This document shows, piece by piece, positions 1 to 9,800 of a stretch of 64,000 nucleotides of DNA. The stretch comes from Nitrospira sp. (GTDB lineage Bacteria; Nitrospirota; Nitrospiria; Nitrospirales; Nitrospiraceae): contig CP054184.1 in NCBI GenBank assembly GCA_015709715.1, forward strand, positions 3,767,001-3,831,000, in the 5' to 3' direction. Position 1 is the first letter of the stretch, and the number at the start of each line of letters is the position of its first letter. The position numbers and the translations under genes were made by a program. The notes under the pieces were generated by a model that was not told the DNA's origin, did no database searches, and saw nothing but the letters and a program-made list of their open reading frames with translations.

Positions 1-1178
1 CCGATGCCGGCGGCGATGCGGTGGCGCGGATCAAGATTGAGATCGCGGAACCAGTGCGGCGGTTGGTCGGCGGGCGGCACGCTGTCCCGGTCTACGTACC
101 ATTGCCCGTAGAGGGGCGGGCCGAGGAGGGCGGGGGCTCCGCTCGTGCCGGCCATGGCTGCCGGCGCGTTGAGGATGGCGCCAAGGGCCAGTTGGAACGT
201 TTTGCGCGGTTGGTCCGGCCAGGGGCGCGGTTGCGTCTCCGGAGTCTGCAGGGCTCCACCCAGATCCAATAGGCTGCCCGGTGCACCAGGTGGCAACGTC
301 GGCATACCCCAGCCGGGGGTTCGGATGTCCACCGGCCGCAAGCCCACGGTGGAAGGCAGGGACTGGGCCTTCAAACGGCGCGCGAGCGATTCGAAGTCTC
401 CCGCCAGGCCGGTCCGGAACTCCCACTGGAAAAAAACCGGCAGCGTGACCGGTCCGGCGGCGTTCTTTGCCCAAGCCGGTTTCAAGGCCTGTTCGTCTTC
501 CGGCGTGATCGGCTCGCCCAGACCCGCTTTCCTCCCCACGTCGTAGGTGGGCACGAGGCAGGCGTAGTAGGGCGTATTAGGATCGAGGCGCCGCGGCGCC
601 AGCAGCCGCGAGAGCGTCCGTTCAGGATGGTCGTTGAGTATCTGTTGCAACGTCGCGCGTGGTGAAGGATCAGGTGTCGAGCTCTGGCCTGCTACGATCT
701 GGGCATGGGCCCAGGCCCAGGACTGGTCGAGGTCGGGCAAGTCTTCCAGGGTGCAGGTGATCGCCGGCAGGGGCCGCTGCGGGTTGGTCTTGAGCGTGGC
801 CCGTTCCTTGGGAACGACGATCAAGCAGATCCAAGGACGGAGTCGCCCTGCGCCGTCCGCCGCAGCCGGGGTAAAGAGCCAGGGGAAATCGGGGCGATCG
901 AATTCGATGGCCGGAAAATAGTTCGGCTCGAAGTCGGTCATGTGGGCATGCGGCTCCGTGCGAATGATCTCGCGCGCGTCCAGGCCGGTGATGTCGCCGG
1001 GGCCATAGAGTTGCACGTTGACGTCGATGGGTGCGCGGTCGTTCACCCGGAGACGGATGGGGAGGGCGAGGCGTCCCGCCGTGGCAGGGCTGGTGGCGCC
1101 GGGACCGGAGAGGCCTGCGAGGAGTCCTTGGCGAAGCCAGGAGTAGAAGCGATAGGTAGCTGCGGTCGGTTCAGGCAT
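1..1178 (-). CDS. Unrecognised protein, last visible gene of the PLD/DUF6603/S8 operon (cut by left edge)
   Basis: An open minus-strand frame runs from an ATG at 1178 to the window edge without a stop, giving at least 392 codons. It begins MPEPTAATYRFYSWLRQGL and has no signal peptide or membrane segment. I do not recognise a family. The visible part is proline-rich, without obvious catalytic motifs, and contains several WxxD-like aromatic patches. It starts about 20 bp after the stop of the upstream DUF6603 gene, so it is most likely co-transcribed with it. Codon use is high-GC like its neighbours. A structural or baseplate-like role is possible, but that is only a guess from the company it keeps. 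The coding call is firm because the whole 1.2 kb is open and matches the operon spacing. Confidence 0.75.
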   Translation of the reverse strand, partial: MPEPTAATYRFYSWLRQGLLAGLSGPGATSPATAGRLALPIRLRVNDRAPIDVNVQLYGPGDITGLDAREIIRTEPHAHMTDFEPNYFPAIEFDRPDFPWLFTPAAADGAGRLRPWICLIVVPKERATLKTNPQRPLPAITCTLEDLPDLDQSWAWAHAQIVAGQSSTPDPSPRATLQQILNDHPERTLSRLLAPRRLDPNTPYYACLVPTYDVGRKAGLGEPITPEDEQALKPAWAKNAAGPVTLPVFFQWEFRTGLAGDFESLARRLKAQSLPSTVGLRPVDIRTPGWGMPTLPPGAPGSLLDLGGALQTPETQPRPWPDQPRKTFQLALGAILNAPAAMAGTSGAPALLGPPLYGQWYVDRDSVPPADQPPHWFRDLNLDPRHRIAAGI

Positions 1179-1198
1179 GGTGTGTCATCCCATTTGAA

Positions 1199-4100
1199 TC
1201 ATGTCGTAACTGCTGTGGTATGCCGCCGTTTGCGAGCCGGGGCTTGGCCGGCGGCGCCGAAGCGGGCCACCCGCGCCAACACGGCCGCCGAGAGCACATA
1301 GCCCGGCGTGGGCCGCTCCGGCGGCCGGGTCGGATCGAGCAGCACGGTCTCATAGGCAATCGGCGCCGCGAGGCCGGCCTCGTCGTCCACCGCGAGATCG
1401 TCGGCGGCCACCGTGAGGCCGCCGTCGAGCGGCACAAACGCCGGTTGCGCCAACTGCTCGTCCTCGCGCAGGTCTTCATACTGGGCGAGGGCGAAGGGCT
1501 CCGACACCGGCGTCGTCCGCCAGGCTTGCGCGCCGGCGCGATCCGTCACCGAGACCGTCACCGTCGTGGGCCCGCCGACCAACGGGGCTGTGCCCAGCTT
1601 CGTGAGCGGTCTGTTCAACGGCGCGATCCGCTCGCGCAGCGTCAGCTCCGCCCAGGGATGCACGCGGAGTCCGTTGGCCGGCGGCGGCGTCTCTCTGATG
1701 GTCACCACCGGGGCACTACTGCGTGGAAGCGCCCCACTCCAATTGCGCCGGTCGGCCAGGGCCGCGGCGATCAAGCCGACGACATCCACCGCAACCGGCA
1801 GCGGCGGCGCCGTCCTGCTTCCGAACGTCCGTGAGAAGGACACCGAGACCGAGAAGAACAGGATCTTGATCGAGGCCTTGCCCTCCACCTGCCAGGGTGT
1901 GGGCCCGGCCAGCCGGCCTTTGAACGAGACGCCCACCAGCAGCCGCCCGCGATAGCGCAGCGCCAAGGCGGCGCCCACGTCGACCTCGAAGGCCAAGGGG
2001 GCCAACTGGATGATCGCATCGAAGCCGAGCATCCCGTCGAAGCTGAACCCACCCCCCGCCGCATGCAGATCCACCCGGGCGCCGAACTGCACCGTATTGG
2101 AGGTGACCGCCAGGTAGGCTTGGCAGCGTAACTGGAGCGAGTTCCCGTCGGCCAGCTGCAACGCCAGCCGTTGTAACGCCGGAAGCCCCGGCGGCGGCGT
2201 AAAGCGCGGATGGAACCCGCCGATCGCCAAGACGAACTGTGGCTGACGCCCCCAGCCCGCGCGGAGCGCCATGTCGCCGGTCAGGGTGAATTGCAGAATG
2301 CGCGAATCATAGAGCGTCGCATCCAACGCCACGGTCTCGGCACTCACATCCAGCACGCCCAAGGCATCCATGCGAATCTGCACGAGCGGATGGGTCTGGT
2401 TCGGCAACAGCACTTGCAAGCGGCCCAAGACCACGACGCGAACCGGCGACGGCAGTTCGACGAGCAGGGCCAGGTCGAGGGTGAGCAGGGTCGGGCTCCC
2501 CCAGCGTAGTTGCACCATTGGCCCGACCACATGGCGGCCTGCCGTCGGCGGGAACACGCGGCGCAGGTCGCTGAAGATCTGCGGGGCATTCCGCAAGGGA
2601 TCGGGGGGAAACAACACCGAATTCAACGTGCCGGTCTTGAGGCCCTCGCGCAGCACGTCGGTGCGGACGGTGCGATGCAGGGCGACCAGGCCGCCGATGC
2701 CGGTGAGGGTGAAGCCCAAGCCGACGGGAATCGGCGCGAAGCCTTCGGCGGTCAGCAGAAGCACGAGCGAGAAGCCCTTGCTGCCGTCGGGCAGACGAGT
2801 GGTGAGCAGCCCCAGGGCCTTGATGGCGAGCGTCTCGGCCAGCTCCAGCTGCAGCATCCCGCTGTATTCGGCCCGTTGGGGATCGAAGCCCAGGAACCCG
2901 CCGCCGGTCACCCCCGCCGTCGCAATCGCCAGGCCCAGGCCGGTCGGAGGTTTGAAGCCAAGTGAGAGGTCGAGCGGTGCCAGGTTCCCACCGCCTGGAG
3001 GGAGCCGGAGGGTCGCAACGAATCCCACCTGGTCGATGGCGGCTGTGACCGGGCCAAGTTTGAGGGTGGCGCTCGTGGCGGCCTCGATGTCGATGCCTTG
3101 ACCCTCGCCGCTGTGCGACCGGACTGCGAGCCGCAGCGACTCGATCGAAATCGCATTGAACAGGGTGACGTGCAGGGGCAGGGTCGCTTCGAATCCCACT
3201 CCGCCTTGCAGCGAGAGCCCGCGGTGGAGCGACCACTCACCGGCCAGCTCGAAAGGAGCGGTGGCGCCATTCTTTGGGAAGATCTGGGCGAGAAACCCAT
3301 CGGCCTGGGAGAAATCGATCACCACCGCGCCCTGTTCCATGGCGAAGGCAATCGTCGGGTTCAGGGGCGCGCGAGCCGGTGCGGCCGCGTCGACATGCAG
3401 CTCCAGTTTCACGGAGGCGCGGAGGCCCTGCATGGCCAAGCGAGACCCTTCCGCCGAGCCGATCACGACAAAGGGTTCAGCGTTGCTCTTGCGGGCGAAC
3501 TGGGCCCCCAGGCTCACGTCCATCGCGGCGCCTGCCGGCAATTGGAAATCGAGATCCAAGGGGGGGCGAATGGAAGCGGTCAGATCGCTGCTGACGCGGG
3601 CGACCGTATCGAAGGTCACTTGCCATGCGTCCTCGGTGATGGTGTCGCTGCGTTCGATCGAGGCCGGCGCACGCAACGTGACGTCCAGGCCGGGCGGCGA
3701 GAACGTCGGGTTGACCTCGGCGTTGAACCCGAAGGCTTCCAACAGCGCCGGCTCACCGGATGGGTGGAGGATCTCAGCGGGAATGCCGAACTTCTCGTTC
3801 AACAACCTCTGTAACATCGTGAACAGTGTCAGCCCGTCGAACGAGGGCGCGCCCCAGCCATAGACTTCACGCAGCAATCCCGTCGGATCGGTGAAGAGCT
3901 GCAGCAGGCGAGTGAGATGCAGGGTCTTCCGGACGTAGGGGCCTTGCAGCGACCCCTCCGGCAGGCCTGGCTCGTCGACAACCTCGATCGCGCCGGTGCC
4001 GAGCAGCAGCAGGGCCACCTGAGGGAATCGGACTTCAAGGTAGTCGGCTACCAGACGATGCAGAAGCCGTTCCGGCAACAGACCAGCGAAGGCAGCGAGT

Positions 4101-4477
4101 TCAGTCTTGTGTCGAGGCGAGAGGGTTGCATCGTTGCCGAGTGTTTGGAGGGCCCGCACCACTCCCTCGATGCCTTGGAGTGTGGCGCGCAGTTGTTGCA
4201 ACAAGGCGGCGACGGTGGCGGCGATGGCTGCGCGATCGTCCTGCGTCACGGCTTGGGCCAGGTCGTTGATCAGCGGAGTGAGTTCGGCAGCAGCCGTGGC
4301 CGTGGCGGTCAGGGCATTATCCAGTGCGGTCGCGTCCGGTTCCAACTCGTATGAGCGCAGCCCCAGCCAAGGTAGCACTTCGTCCAACGTGCCGGTCTCG
4401 GCGCGCTGCACCAGCGGTTCGAACACCCGCGCGAGTTCTCCGGCCAATTGTTCGAGCGATCCGACGACGGTGCTCAT
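1199..4477 (-). CDS. DUF6603 domain-containing protein (downstream copy)
   Basis: A 1,092-residue protein of unknown function. Residues about 507-1084 form a long beta-rich DUF6603 region. Typical family features are the GFTLTGIGGLVALHRT block, the LFPPDPLRNAP block, the GPMVQLRWG block and the GGFHPRF block. The N-terminal half (about 1-500) is alpha-helical at first (a leucine-rich 1-120 segment), then beta-rich. It resembles the second DUF6603 protein only loosely. No signal peptide is visible. The ATG overlaps the stop of the S8 protease gene by 4 bp (ATGA), which implies translational coupling. The C-terminal 578 codons match the upstream paralogue without a difference that I could find, including silent positions. 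The family assignment rests on recognised sequence blocks; the function is unknown. Confidence 0.85.
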   Translation of the reverse strand: MSTVVGSLEQLAGELARVFEPLVQRAETGTLDEVLPWLGLRSYELEPDATALDNALTATATAAAELTPLINDLAQAVTQDDRAAIAATVAALLQQLRATLQGIEGVVRALQTLGNDATLSPRHKTELAAFAGLLPERLLHRLVADYLEVRFPQVALLLLGTGAIEVVDEPGLPEGSLQGPYVRKTLHLTRLLQLFTDPTGLLREVYGWGAPSFDGLTLFTMLQRLLNEKFGIPAEILHPSGEPALLEAFGFNAEVNPTFSPPGLDVTLRAPASIERSDTITEDAWQVTFDTVARVSSDLTASIRPPLDLDFQLPAGAAMDVSLGAQFARKSNAEPFVVIGSAEGSRLAMQGLRASVKLELHVDAAAPARAPLNPTIAFAMEQGAVVIDFSQADGFLAQIFPKNGATAPFELAGEWSLHRGLSLQGGVGFEATLPLHVTLFNAISIESLRLAVRSHSGEGQGIDIEAATSATLKLGPVTAAIDQVGFVATLRLPPGGGNLAPLDLSLGFKPPTGLGLAIATAGVTGGGFLGFDPQRAEYSGMLQLELAETLAIKALGLLTTRLPDGSKGFSLVLLLTAEGFAPIPVGLGFTLTGIGGLVALHRTVRTDVLREGLKTGTLNSVLFPPDPLRNAPQIFSDLRRVFPPTAGRHVVGPMVQLRWGSPTLLTLDLALLVELPSPVRVVVLGRLQVLLPNQTHPLVQIRMDALGVLDVSAETVALDATLYDSRILQFTLTGDMALRAGWGRQPQFVLAIGGFHPRFTPPPGLPALQRLALQLADGNSLQLRCQAYLAVTSNTVQFGARVDLHAAGGGFSFDGMLGFDAIIQLAPLAFEVDVGAALALRYRGRLLVGVSFKGRLAGPTPWQVEGKASIKILFFSVSVSFSRTFGSRTAPPLPVAVDVVGLIAAALADRRNWSGALPRSSAPVVTIRETPPPANGLRVHPWAELTLRERIAPLNRPLTKLGTAPLVGGPTTVTVSVTDRAGAQAWRTTPVSEPFALAQYEDLREDEQLAQPAFVPLDGGLTVAADDLAVDDEAGLAAPIAYETVLLDPTRPPERPTPGYVLSAAVLARVARFGAAGQAPARKRRHTTAVTT
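1224..2958. repeat. 1,735-bp direct repeat, copy 1
   Basis: This stretch matches 6915-8649 at a constant offset of 5,691 bp in the same orientation. I found no mismatch on inspection, and translations in several frames agree exactly. It encodes the DUF6603 C-terminal part of the gene at 1199-4477. Identity breaks abruptly at both ends: base 1223 is c against t at 6914, and base 2959 is c against g at 8650. Confidence 0.95.
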
Positions 4478-6867
4478 GGTCGAGGCAAGCTCCGTGGTTC
4501 GATTGAGACAGGGAAACTCTCCGTCAGCAGCATAGGCACGAACGATCGGTACCGGTCGAGACTCTGCCGCAATCTCGGGCTGCCCTGTCGGGCCAGCAGA
4601 TCCAGGCAGCGGTCGAGGTATCGAGAGGCCGATTCTTTCTCGATCGGCAGGGGGCCGTCACCGGTCCTCGGGCCGTGGATGAGGCGGCGCAGGAGCGTCG
4701 GTCCCGCCGCGCGATGCCACATGGTCGCGATGCGCCGATTGCTGTTGATCAGTCGCCGGGCTTCGCTGAAGTGTCGGCTCATGGCGGCGGCGACGTGCTC
4801 GCCTTCCGGATAGTCCTTGAGCCGCTCCCGGAGCGTGCGGAGCCAGGAGGTGAACGGCGCGGGACTGCCCGTGAAGGCCGAGGGCGGAATCATCCGAGGC
4901 GCGCCGCCGCCTCCTCCACCGCCTCCGGGCCCGCCGCCGGCGGCTTCCGCGCGCACGGCCTCGATGGCGGCTTGGACATTGAGCTTTCCACCGCCCCAGG
5001 TCGCGTCCCATCCGCCGGCCGGTCTTTCGCGTGCCGTCGCCTGCAAGTGGCGGACGATGTCGGCCCTGGTGAGCCGAGGATTTTCCTCCAAAAGCAGCGC
5101 GATGGCCCCCGCCACGTGCGGGGCCGCCATGCTGGTGCCGGTCAGGTCTTCATACAGACAACAGCAGGCATCGGGGCAACAGTCGCAACAGCGACCCCGC
5201 AGGTTGGCGGCATCGGCCTTGGCGGATGTGATCTCTAATCCCGGTGCGGCGATGTCCGGTTTCTGGTTGGTCGCGGCACCCCTCGCGACGGGGCCCCGAC
5301 TGGAAGAAGAGACGATCCCGGTCGACGGCCAGCAATCGCAGCGGCTCGTGCGTGAGGCATGGTTGGCGACCGTGATGACTTGGGACGCGGTGCCGGGAAT
5401 GCTGAGCGTGGCGTCGAGACTCGCGCGGACCTTGCCGTCATCCGGAGTTTTCGAGGGCAGGAACCAGGGCGTGTTTTTGCCGCGTTCGATCCAACAGTGA
5501 AAATCGACGGGCGTAGCGTTGGGATTGGCGAGGGTCAGCTTCCACGAGCCGTTGAGCATGGCGCCACGACGGGGACGTTCCAGGGTGATGCGGAAGTTGT
5601 TGTTCCGGTCATGTTCGCCGTTGATGGTGCCGTCCACCGTCACGTGGGTTTGCCGGTTGGCGGCAGCTGTGGGATTGGCGATGAAGGGCGGCGCGGCGGC
5701 GTTGGCCGGGAGGTCGGTGCCATGGTTGACGACGCCGCTGGCGGTGCCGCCTGGCGCGGTGACCGTCAGGTTGAGCGTGCCGGCCCGGTCGTACCAGAGG
5801 TCGAGCAACGCATCGCGCCTGCGACCGTTCGGGACTTCGAATTCCACCTCCAGATTGCCGTTGCCCGGCACGCGACCTTGCACGTGTCGCAACATGCCGC
5901 CTTCGTTACCGGCCGATTTGACGACGATCTGCGGATGGTGCAGGAAGTCGCCGGTTTCCACGTGGGCGTCGATCGCCAACTCGACGGCGCTCGTGCCGTC
6001 ATGGGGCCCCAGGTTGTCGCCTTGGCTGATGTTGATGACCTTCGGTTTGTCGATGCTGCTGAGAAAGCCGAAGATGAAGTCGATGGCTTCGATGAGACGT
6101 TGGTTTTCGCCGATCTCCTCTTCGTCGGTATAGTCGTAGCGAACGACGATGAGTTCGGCCTCCGGTGCCACGCCCACATAGGTTTGGCTGACGTGGCAGC
6201 AGGTCGGAGGTCTGCCGTTGCCGGCGGCGATGCCCGCGACATGGGTACCGTGGCCCTCCCGGTTGTTGCTGGCATCGACATCTTTGGTGCGGACGGTGGC
6301 TCGGCCCTTGAGCGCTTGAGTGATTTGGTCTTGATCGTAGACGACGCCGATATTGTTGGGCCCTCTCGTGTCGCCCGCTCGAAAGTCCAACATTTGATCC
6401 CAGATCGCGAGAATCCTCGATTTTCCACTCGCGTCGACAAACGAACCGTGCCGCCAGTCGATGCCGCTGTCGATGATGCCGACGACGATGCCTTTGCCCT
6501 TACGCGAGTGGGGGCCGCTGTGCACGGCGGTGGCGCGGATTTCCTTCAAGCTGAAGTTGAGTTCGCGATGCATGCGGCGCGGCCCCTCCACGGTGGTGAC
6601 GTGGGTGATGGCGGCCAGGTCGTCGAGCCGGTCGAAAGCGATGACGCCGGTGGCGACGCTGTAGCCCTTGCGAGGATGGCGGACGAGCGTACGTCGCACG
6701 AAGCCGGCGGCGGTCAGGTCATCCACGTTGCCGGTGAAGGCGACGATGACTCCCACCTGCTCACTCTTTGCGCGGGAGCGTGTTGTGGGCGCGGCTATGG
6801 CCATCTCACCGGTGGCCTGTTTGGCGCGGAGTTTCGACCGCAGTCCGGGATCGAGTTTTTTGTTCAT
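4474..6867 (-). CDS. S8 (subtilisin-like) serine protease with glycine linker and C-terminal extension
   Basis: A 797-residue peptidase. The S8 triad is visible as DSGID (Asp near 134), GHGTHVAG (His near 206) and GTSMAAPHVAG (Ser near 580). The gap between His and Ser is unusually long and contains a probable beta-sandwich insert. Just before the catalytic Ser is a dense cysteine patch (RGRCCDCCPDACCC), with further pairs at PPTCCH and SRCDCW. These could bind metal or form disulphides. After the catalytic domain comes a glycine run (AAGGGPGGGGGGGG) and about 130 residues of helical tail. No Sec signal is seen, so any export would need another route. It starts 13 bp after one DUF6603 gene and overlaps the next by 4 bp, so it sits inside the operon. 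It may process its neighbours or act as an effector; this is inference. Confidence 0.9.
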   Translation of the reverse strand: MNKKLDPGLRSKLRAKQATGEMAIAAPTTRSRAKSEQVGVIVAFTGNVDDLTAAGFVRRTLVRHPRKGYSVATGVIAFDRLDDLAAITHVTTVEGPRRMHRELNFSLKEIRATAVHSGPHSRKGKGIVVGIIDSGIDWRHGSFVDASGKSRILAIWDQMLDFRAGDTRGPNNIGVVYDQDQITQALKGRATVRTKDVDASNNREGHGTHVAGIAAGNGRPPTCCHVSQTYVGVAPEAELIVVRYDYTDEEEIGENQRLIEAIDFIFGFLSSIDKPKVINISQGDNLGPHDGTSAVELAIDAHVETGDFLHHPQIVVKSAGNEGGMLRHVQGRVPGNGNLEVEFEVPNGRRRDALLDLWYDRAGTLNLTVTAPGGTASGVVNHGTDLPANAAAPPFIANPTAAANRQTHVTVDGTINGEHDRNNNFRITLERPRRGAMLNGSWKLTLANPNATPVDFHCWIERGKNTPWFLPSKTPDDGKVRASLDATLSIPGTASQVITVANHASRTSRCDCWPSTGIVSSSSRGPVARGAATNQKPDIAAPGLEITSAKADAANLRGRCCDCCPDACCCLYEDLTGTSMAAPHVAGAIALLLEENPRLTRADIVRHLQATARERPAGGWDATWGGGKLNVQAAIEAVRAEAAGGGPGGGGGGGGAPRMIPPSAFTGSPAPFTSWLRTLRERLKDYPEGEHVAAAMSRHFSEARRLINSNRRIATMWHRAAGPTLLRRLIHGPRTGDGPLPIEKESASRYLDRCLDLLARQGSPRLRQSLDRYRSFVPMLLTESFPVSIEPRSLPRP

Positions 6868-6880
6868 CGAGGCATCCTCG

Positions 6881-9800
6881 TCACCGTTCTACCAGTGCGA
6901 CTGCGTTTCCGCGTCGCCGTTTGCGAGCCGGGGCTTGGCCGGCGGCGCCGAAGCGGGCCACCCGCGCCAACACGGCCGCCGAGAGCACATAGCCCGGCGT
7001 GGGCCGCTCCGGCGGCCGGGTCGGATCGAGCAGCACGGTCTCATAGGCAATCGGCGCCGCGAGGCCGGCCTCGTCGTCCACCGCGAGATCGTCGGCGGCC
7101 ACCGTGAGGCCGCCGTCGAGCGGCACAAACGCCGGTTGCGCCAACTGCTCGTCCTCGCGCAGGTCTTCATACTGGGCGAGGGCGAAGGGCTCCGACACCG
7201 GCGTCGTCCGCCAGGCTTGCGCGCCGGCGCGATCCGTCACCGAGACCGTCACCGTCGTGGGCCCGCCGACCAACGGGGCTGTGCCCAGCTTCGTGAGCGG
7301 TCTGTTCAACGGCGCGATCCGCTCGCGCAGCGTCAGCTCCGCCCAGGGATGCACGCGGAGTCCGTTGGCCGGCGGCGGCGTCTCTCTGATGGTCACCACC
7401 GGGGCACTACTGCGTGGAAGCGCCCCACTCCAATTGCGCCGGTCGGCCAGGGCCGCGGCGATCAAGCCGACGACATCCACCGCAACCGGCAGCGGCGGCG
7501 CCGTCCTGCTTCCGAACGTCCGTGAGAAGGACACCGAGACCGAGAAGAACAGGATCTTGATCGAGGCCTTGCCCTCCACCTGCCAGGGTGTGGGCCCGGC
7601 CAGCCGGCCTTTGAACGAGACGCCCACCAGCAGCCGCCCGCGATAGCGCAGCGCCAAGGCGGCGCCCACGTCGACCTCGAAGGCCAAGGGGGCCAACTGG
7701 ATGATCGCATCGAAGCCGAGCATCCCGTCGAAGCTGAACCCACCCCCCGCCGCATGCAGATCCACCCGGGCGCCGAACTGCACCGTATTGGAGGTGACCG
7801 CCAGGTAGGCTTGGCAGCGTAACTGGAGCGAGTTCCCGTCGGCCAGCTGCAACGCCAGCCGTTGTAACGCCGGAAGCCCCGGCGGCGGCGTAAAGCGCGG
7901 ATGGAACCCGCCGATCGCCAAGACGAACTGTGGCTGACGCCCCCAGCCCGCGCGGAGCGCCATGTCGCCGGTCAGGGTGAATTGCAGAATGCGCGAATCA
8001 TAGAGCGTCGCATCCAACGCCACGGTCTCGGCACTCACATCCAGCACGCCCAAGGCATCCATGCGAATCTGCACGAGCGGATGGGTCTGGTTCGGCAACA
8101 GCACTTGCAAGCGGCCCAAGACCACGACGCGAACCGGCGACGGCAGTTCGACGAGCAGGGCCAGGTCGAGGGTGAGCAGGGTCGGGCTCCCCCAGCGTAG
8201 TTGCACCATTGGCCCGACCACATGGCGGCCTGCCGTCGGCGGGAACACGCGGCGCAGGTCGCTGAAGATCTGCGGGGCATTCCGCAAGGGATCGGGGGGA
8301 AACAACACCGAATTCAACGTGCCGGTCTTGAGGCCCTCGCGCAGCACGTCGGTGCGGACGGTGCGATGCAGGGCGACCAGGCCGCCGATGCCGGTGAGGG
8401 TGAAGCCCAAGCCGACGGGAATCGGCGCGAAGCCTTCGGCGGTCAGCAGAAGCACGAGCGAGAAGCCCTTGCTGCCGTCGGGCAGACGAGTGGTGAGCAG
8501 CCCCAGGGCCTTGATGGCGAGCGTCTCGGCCAGCTCCAGCTGCAGCATCCCGCTGTATTCGGCCCGTTGGGGATCGAAGCCCAGGAACCCGCCGCCGGTC
8601 ACCCCCGCCGTCGCAATCGCCAGGCCCAGGCCGGTCGGAGGTTTGAAGCGCGGCGATAGGCCGAAGAGGCCAAGGTTGCCTTCCTGGAAGGACAGGGCGA
8701 CGGTGACGCCGATCCGTTCGACGGTCGCGGTAACGGGGCCGAGCAGCAAGCGGGCGTTGACGCTGGTTTCCGTGTCGATGCCCTCTTCGCCCACGTCGAT
8801 GCCGATGTGGGCCGCATCCAACTTCACGGGGCCAACGGCTTGCTGCAACGACAGCGACACGTGGAGTCCGCCGCTGCCGGAGAACGACAGTCCCTCTCTA
8901 CTGCTCCAGCGCAACGTGAGATCGAACGGGGCCTGGACAGACTCGCGCCCGACCGTGCCTTGGATGAAGTTGTCTGCCTCTGCGAGCGAGAGGTCGAAGC
9001 GGAGCCCCAGCAGCGCAAGCTCCACGAATGTCTCCATGCGGGTGGCCGAGGAGGCATCGAGGCCGCCTGCGACGGAACACTGTTGATACCGTAGGGCCGA
9101 GCCTCCTGGTAGGCGGACCAACGGCTTGAGCTCGCCGGTCGGTTGGCCGTGCCGCAGGCCCAGCGTGAAGCGACCGTTGAGGGCATCGGCGAGCCCGGCT
9201 CCCTTGCGCAGGGTGAGGTCCTGCCCTGGCCTGAGGATGACGGCCAATCGCTTCAACACCTCCACGTTGCCGGACCATTCGACGCGAGTGTCTTCCAAAC
9301 GGGGAAAGGGGACCGTGCCCTCCGCGCGCCCTTGAATGATGGGGGCGAGGCCGAGTCCGGCATCACTCGCGCCTGCCGACGTAGGAGCGGCGCCGAAGAG
9401 CGAGAGGCCCAACCGCACCCCGAATGCGGAGCCTCGTTCCTCGTGCAGGAAGGTGATGAGTTGCGGCGGTGGGTTGGAACTCGATTCGGCTCGTCCCAGC
9501 CAGGCCTCCTGCGCCGGCGGACTCAGGGGTTGGATACGGCTCCGCAGTCCCAGCGTTTGCAACAGCTGACTCAGCCTGGTGAGGAAGGTCATCGATTGGA
9601 AGTCGGGCGTATGCCAGCCGTAGGCCTCCGTCATGAGCTGATCGGGGCTCGTCACCGCCACTTTAAAGAGGTGATAGTTGATCGTGGCACGCACGTGTTC
9701 GGCTTGGAATTTTGTTGGATCTGCGGCGTAGTAGGGGTAGTCGATGATGTTCAGCAGGTGCAGGGCGGCATAGGTGAGCGGCGAGGCCTGTGCCAGGAAA

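Noticed and set aside
2307..3236. Minus-strand frame of 309 codons overlapping the DUF6603 gene in another frame
   Set aside because: Arg- and Pro-rich shadow; the overlapping frame carries the DUF6603 blocks.
5359..7107. Long plus-strand frame of 582 codons opposite the S8 protease
   Set aside because: It is a high-GC shadow of the protease gene, with biased composition and no recognisable domain; the minus-strand frame has clear catalytic motifs.
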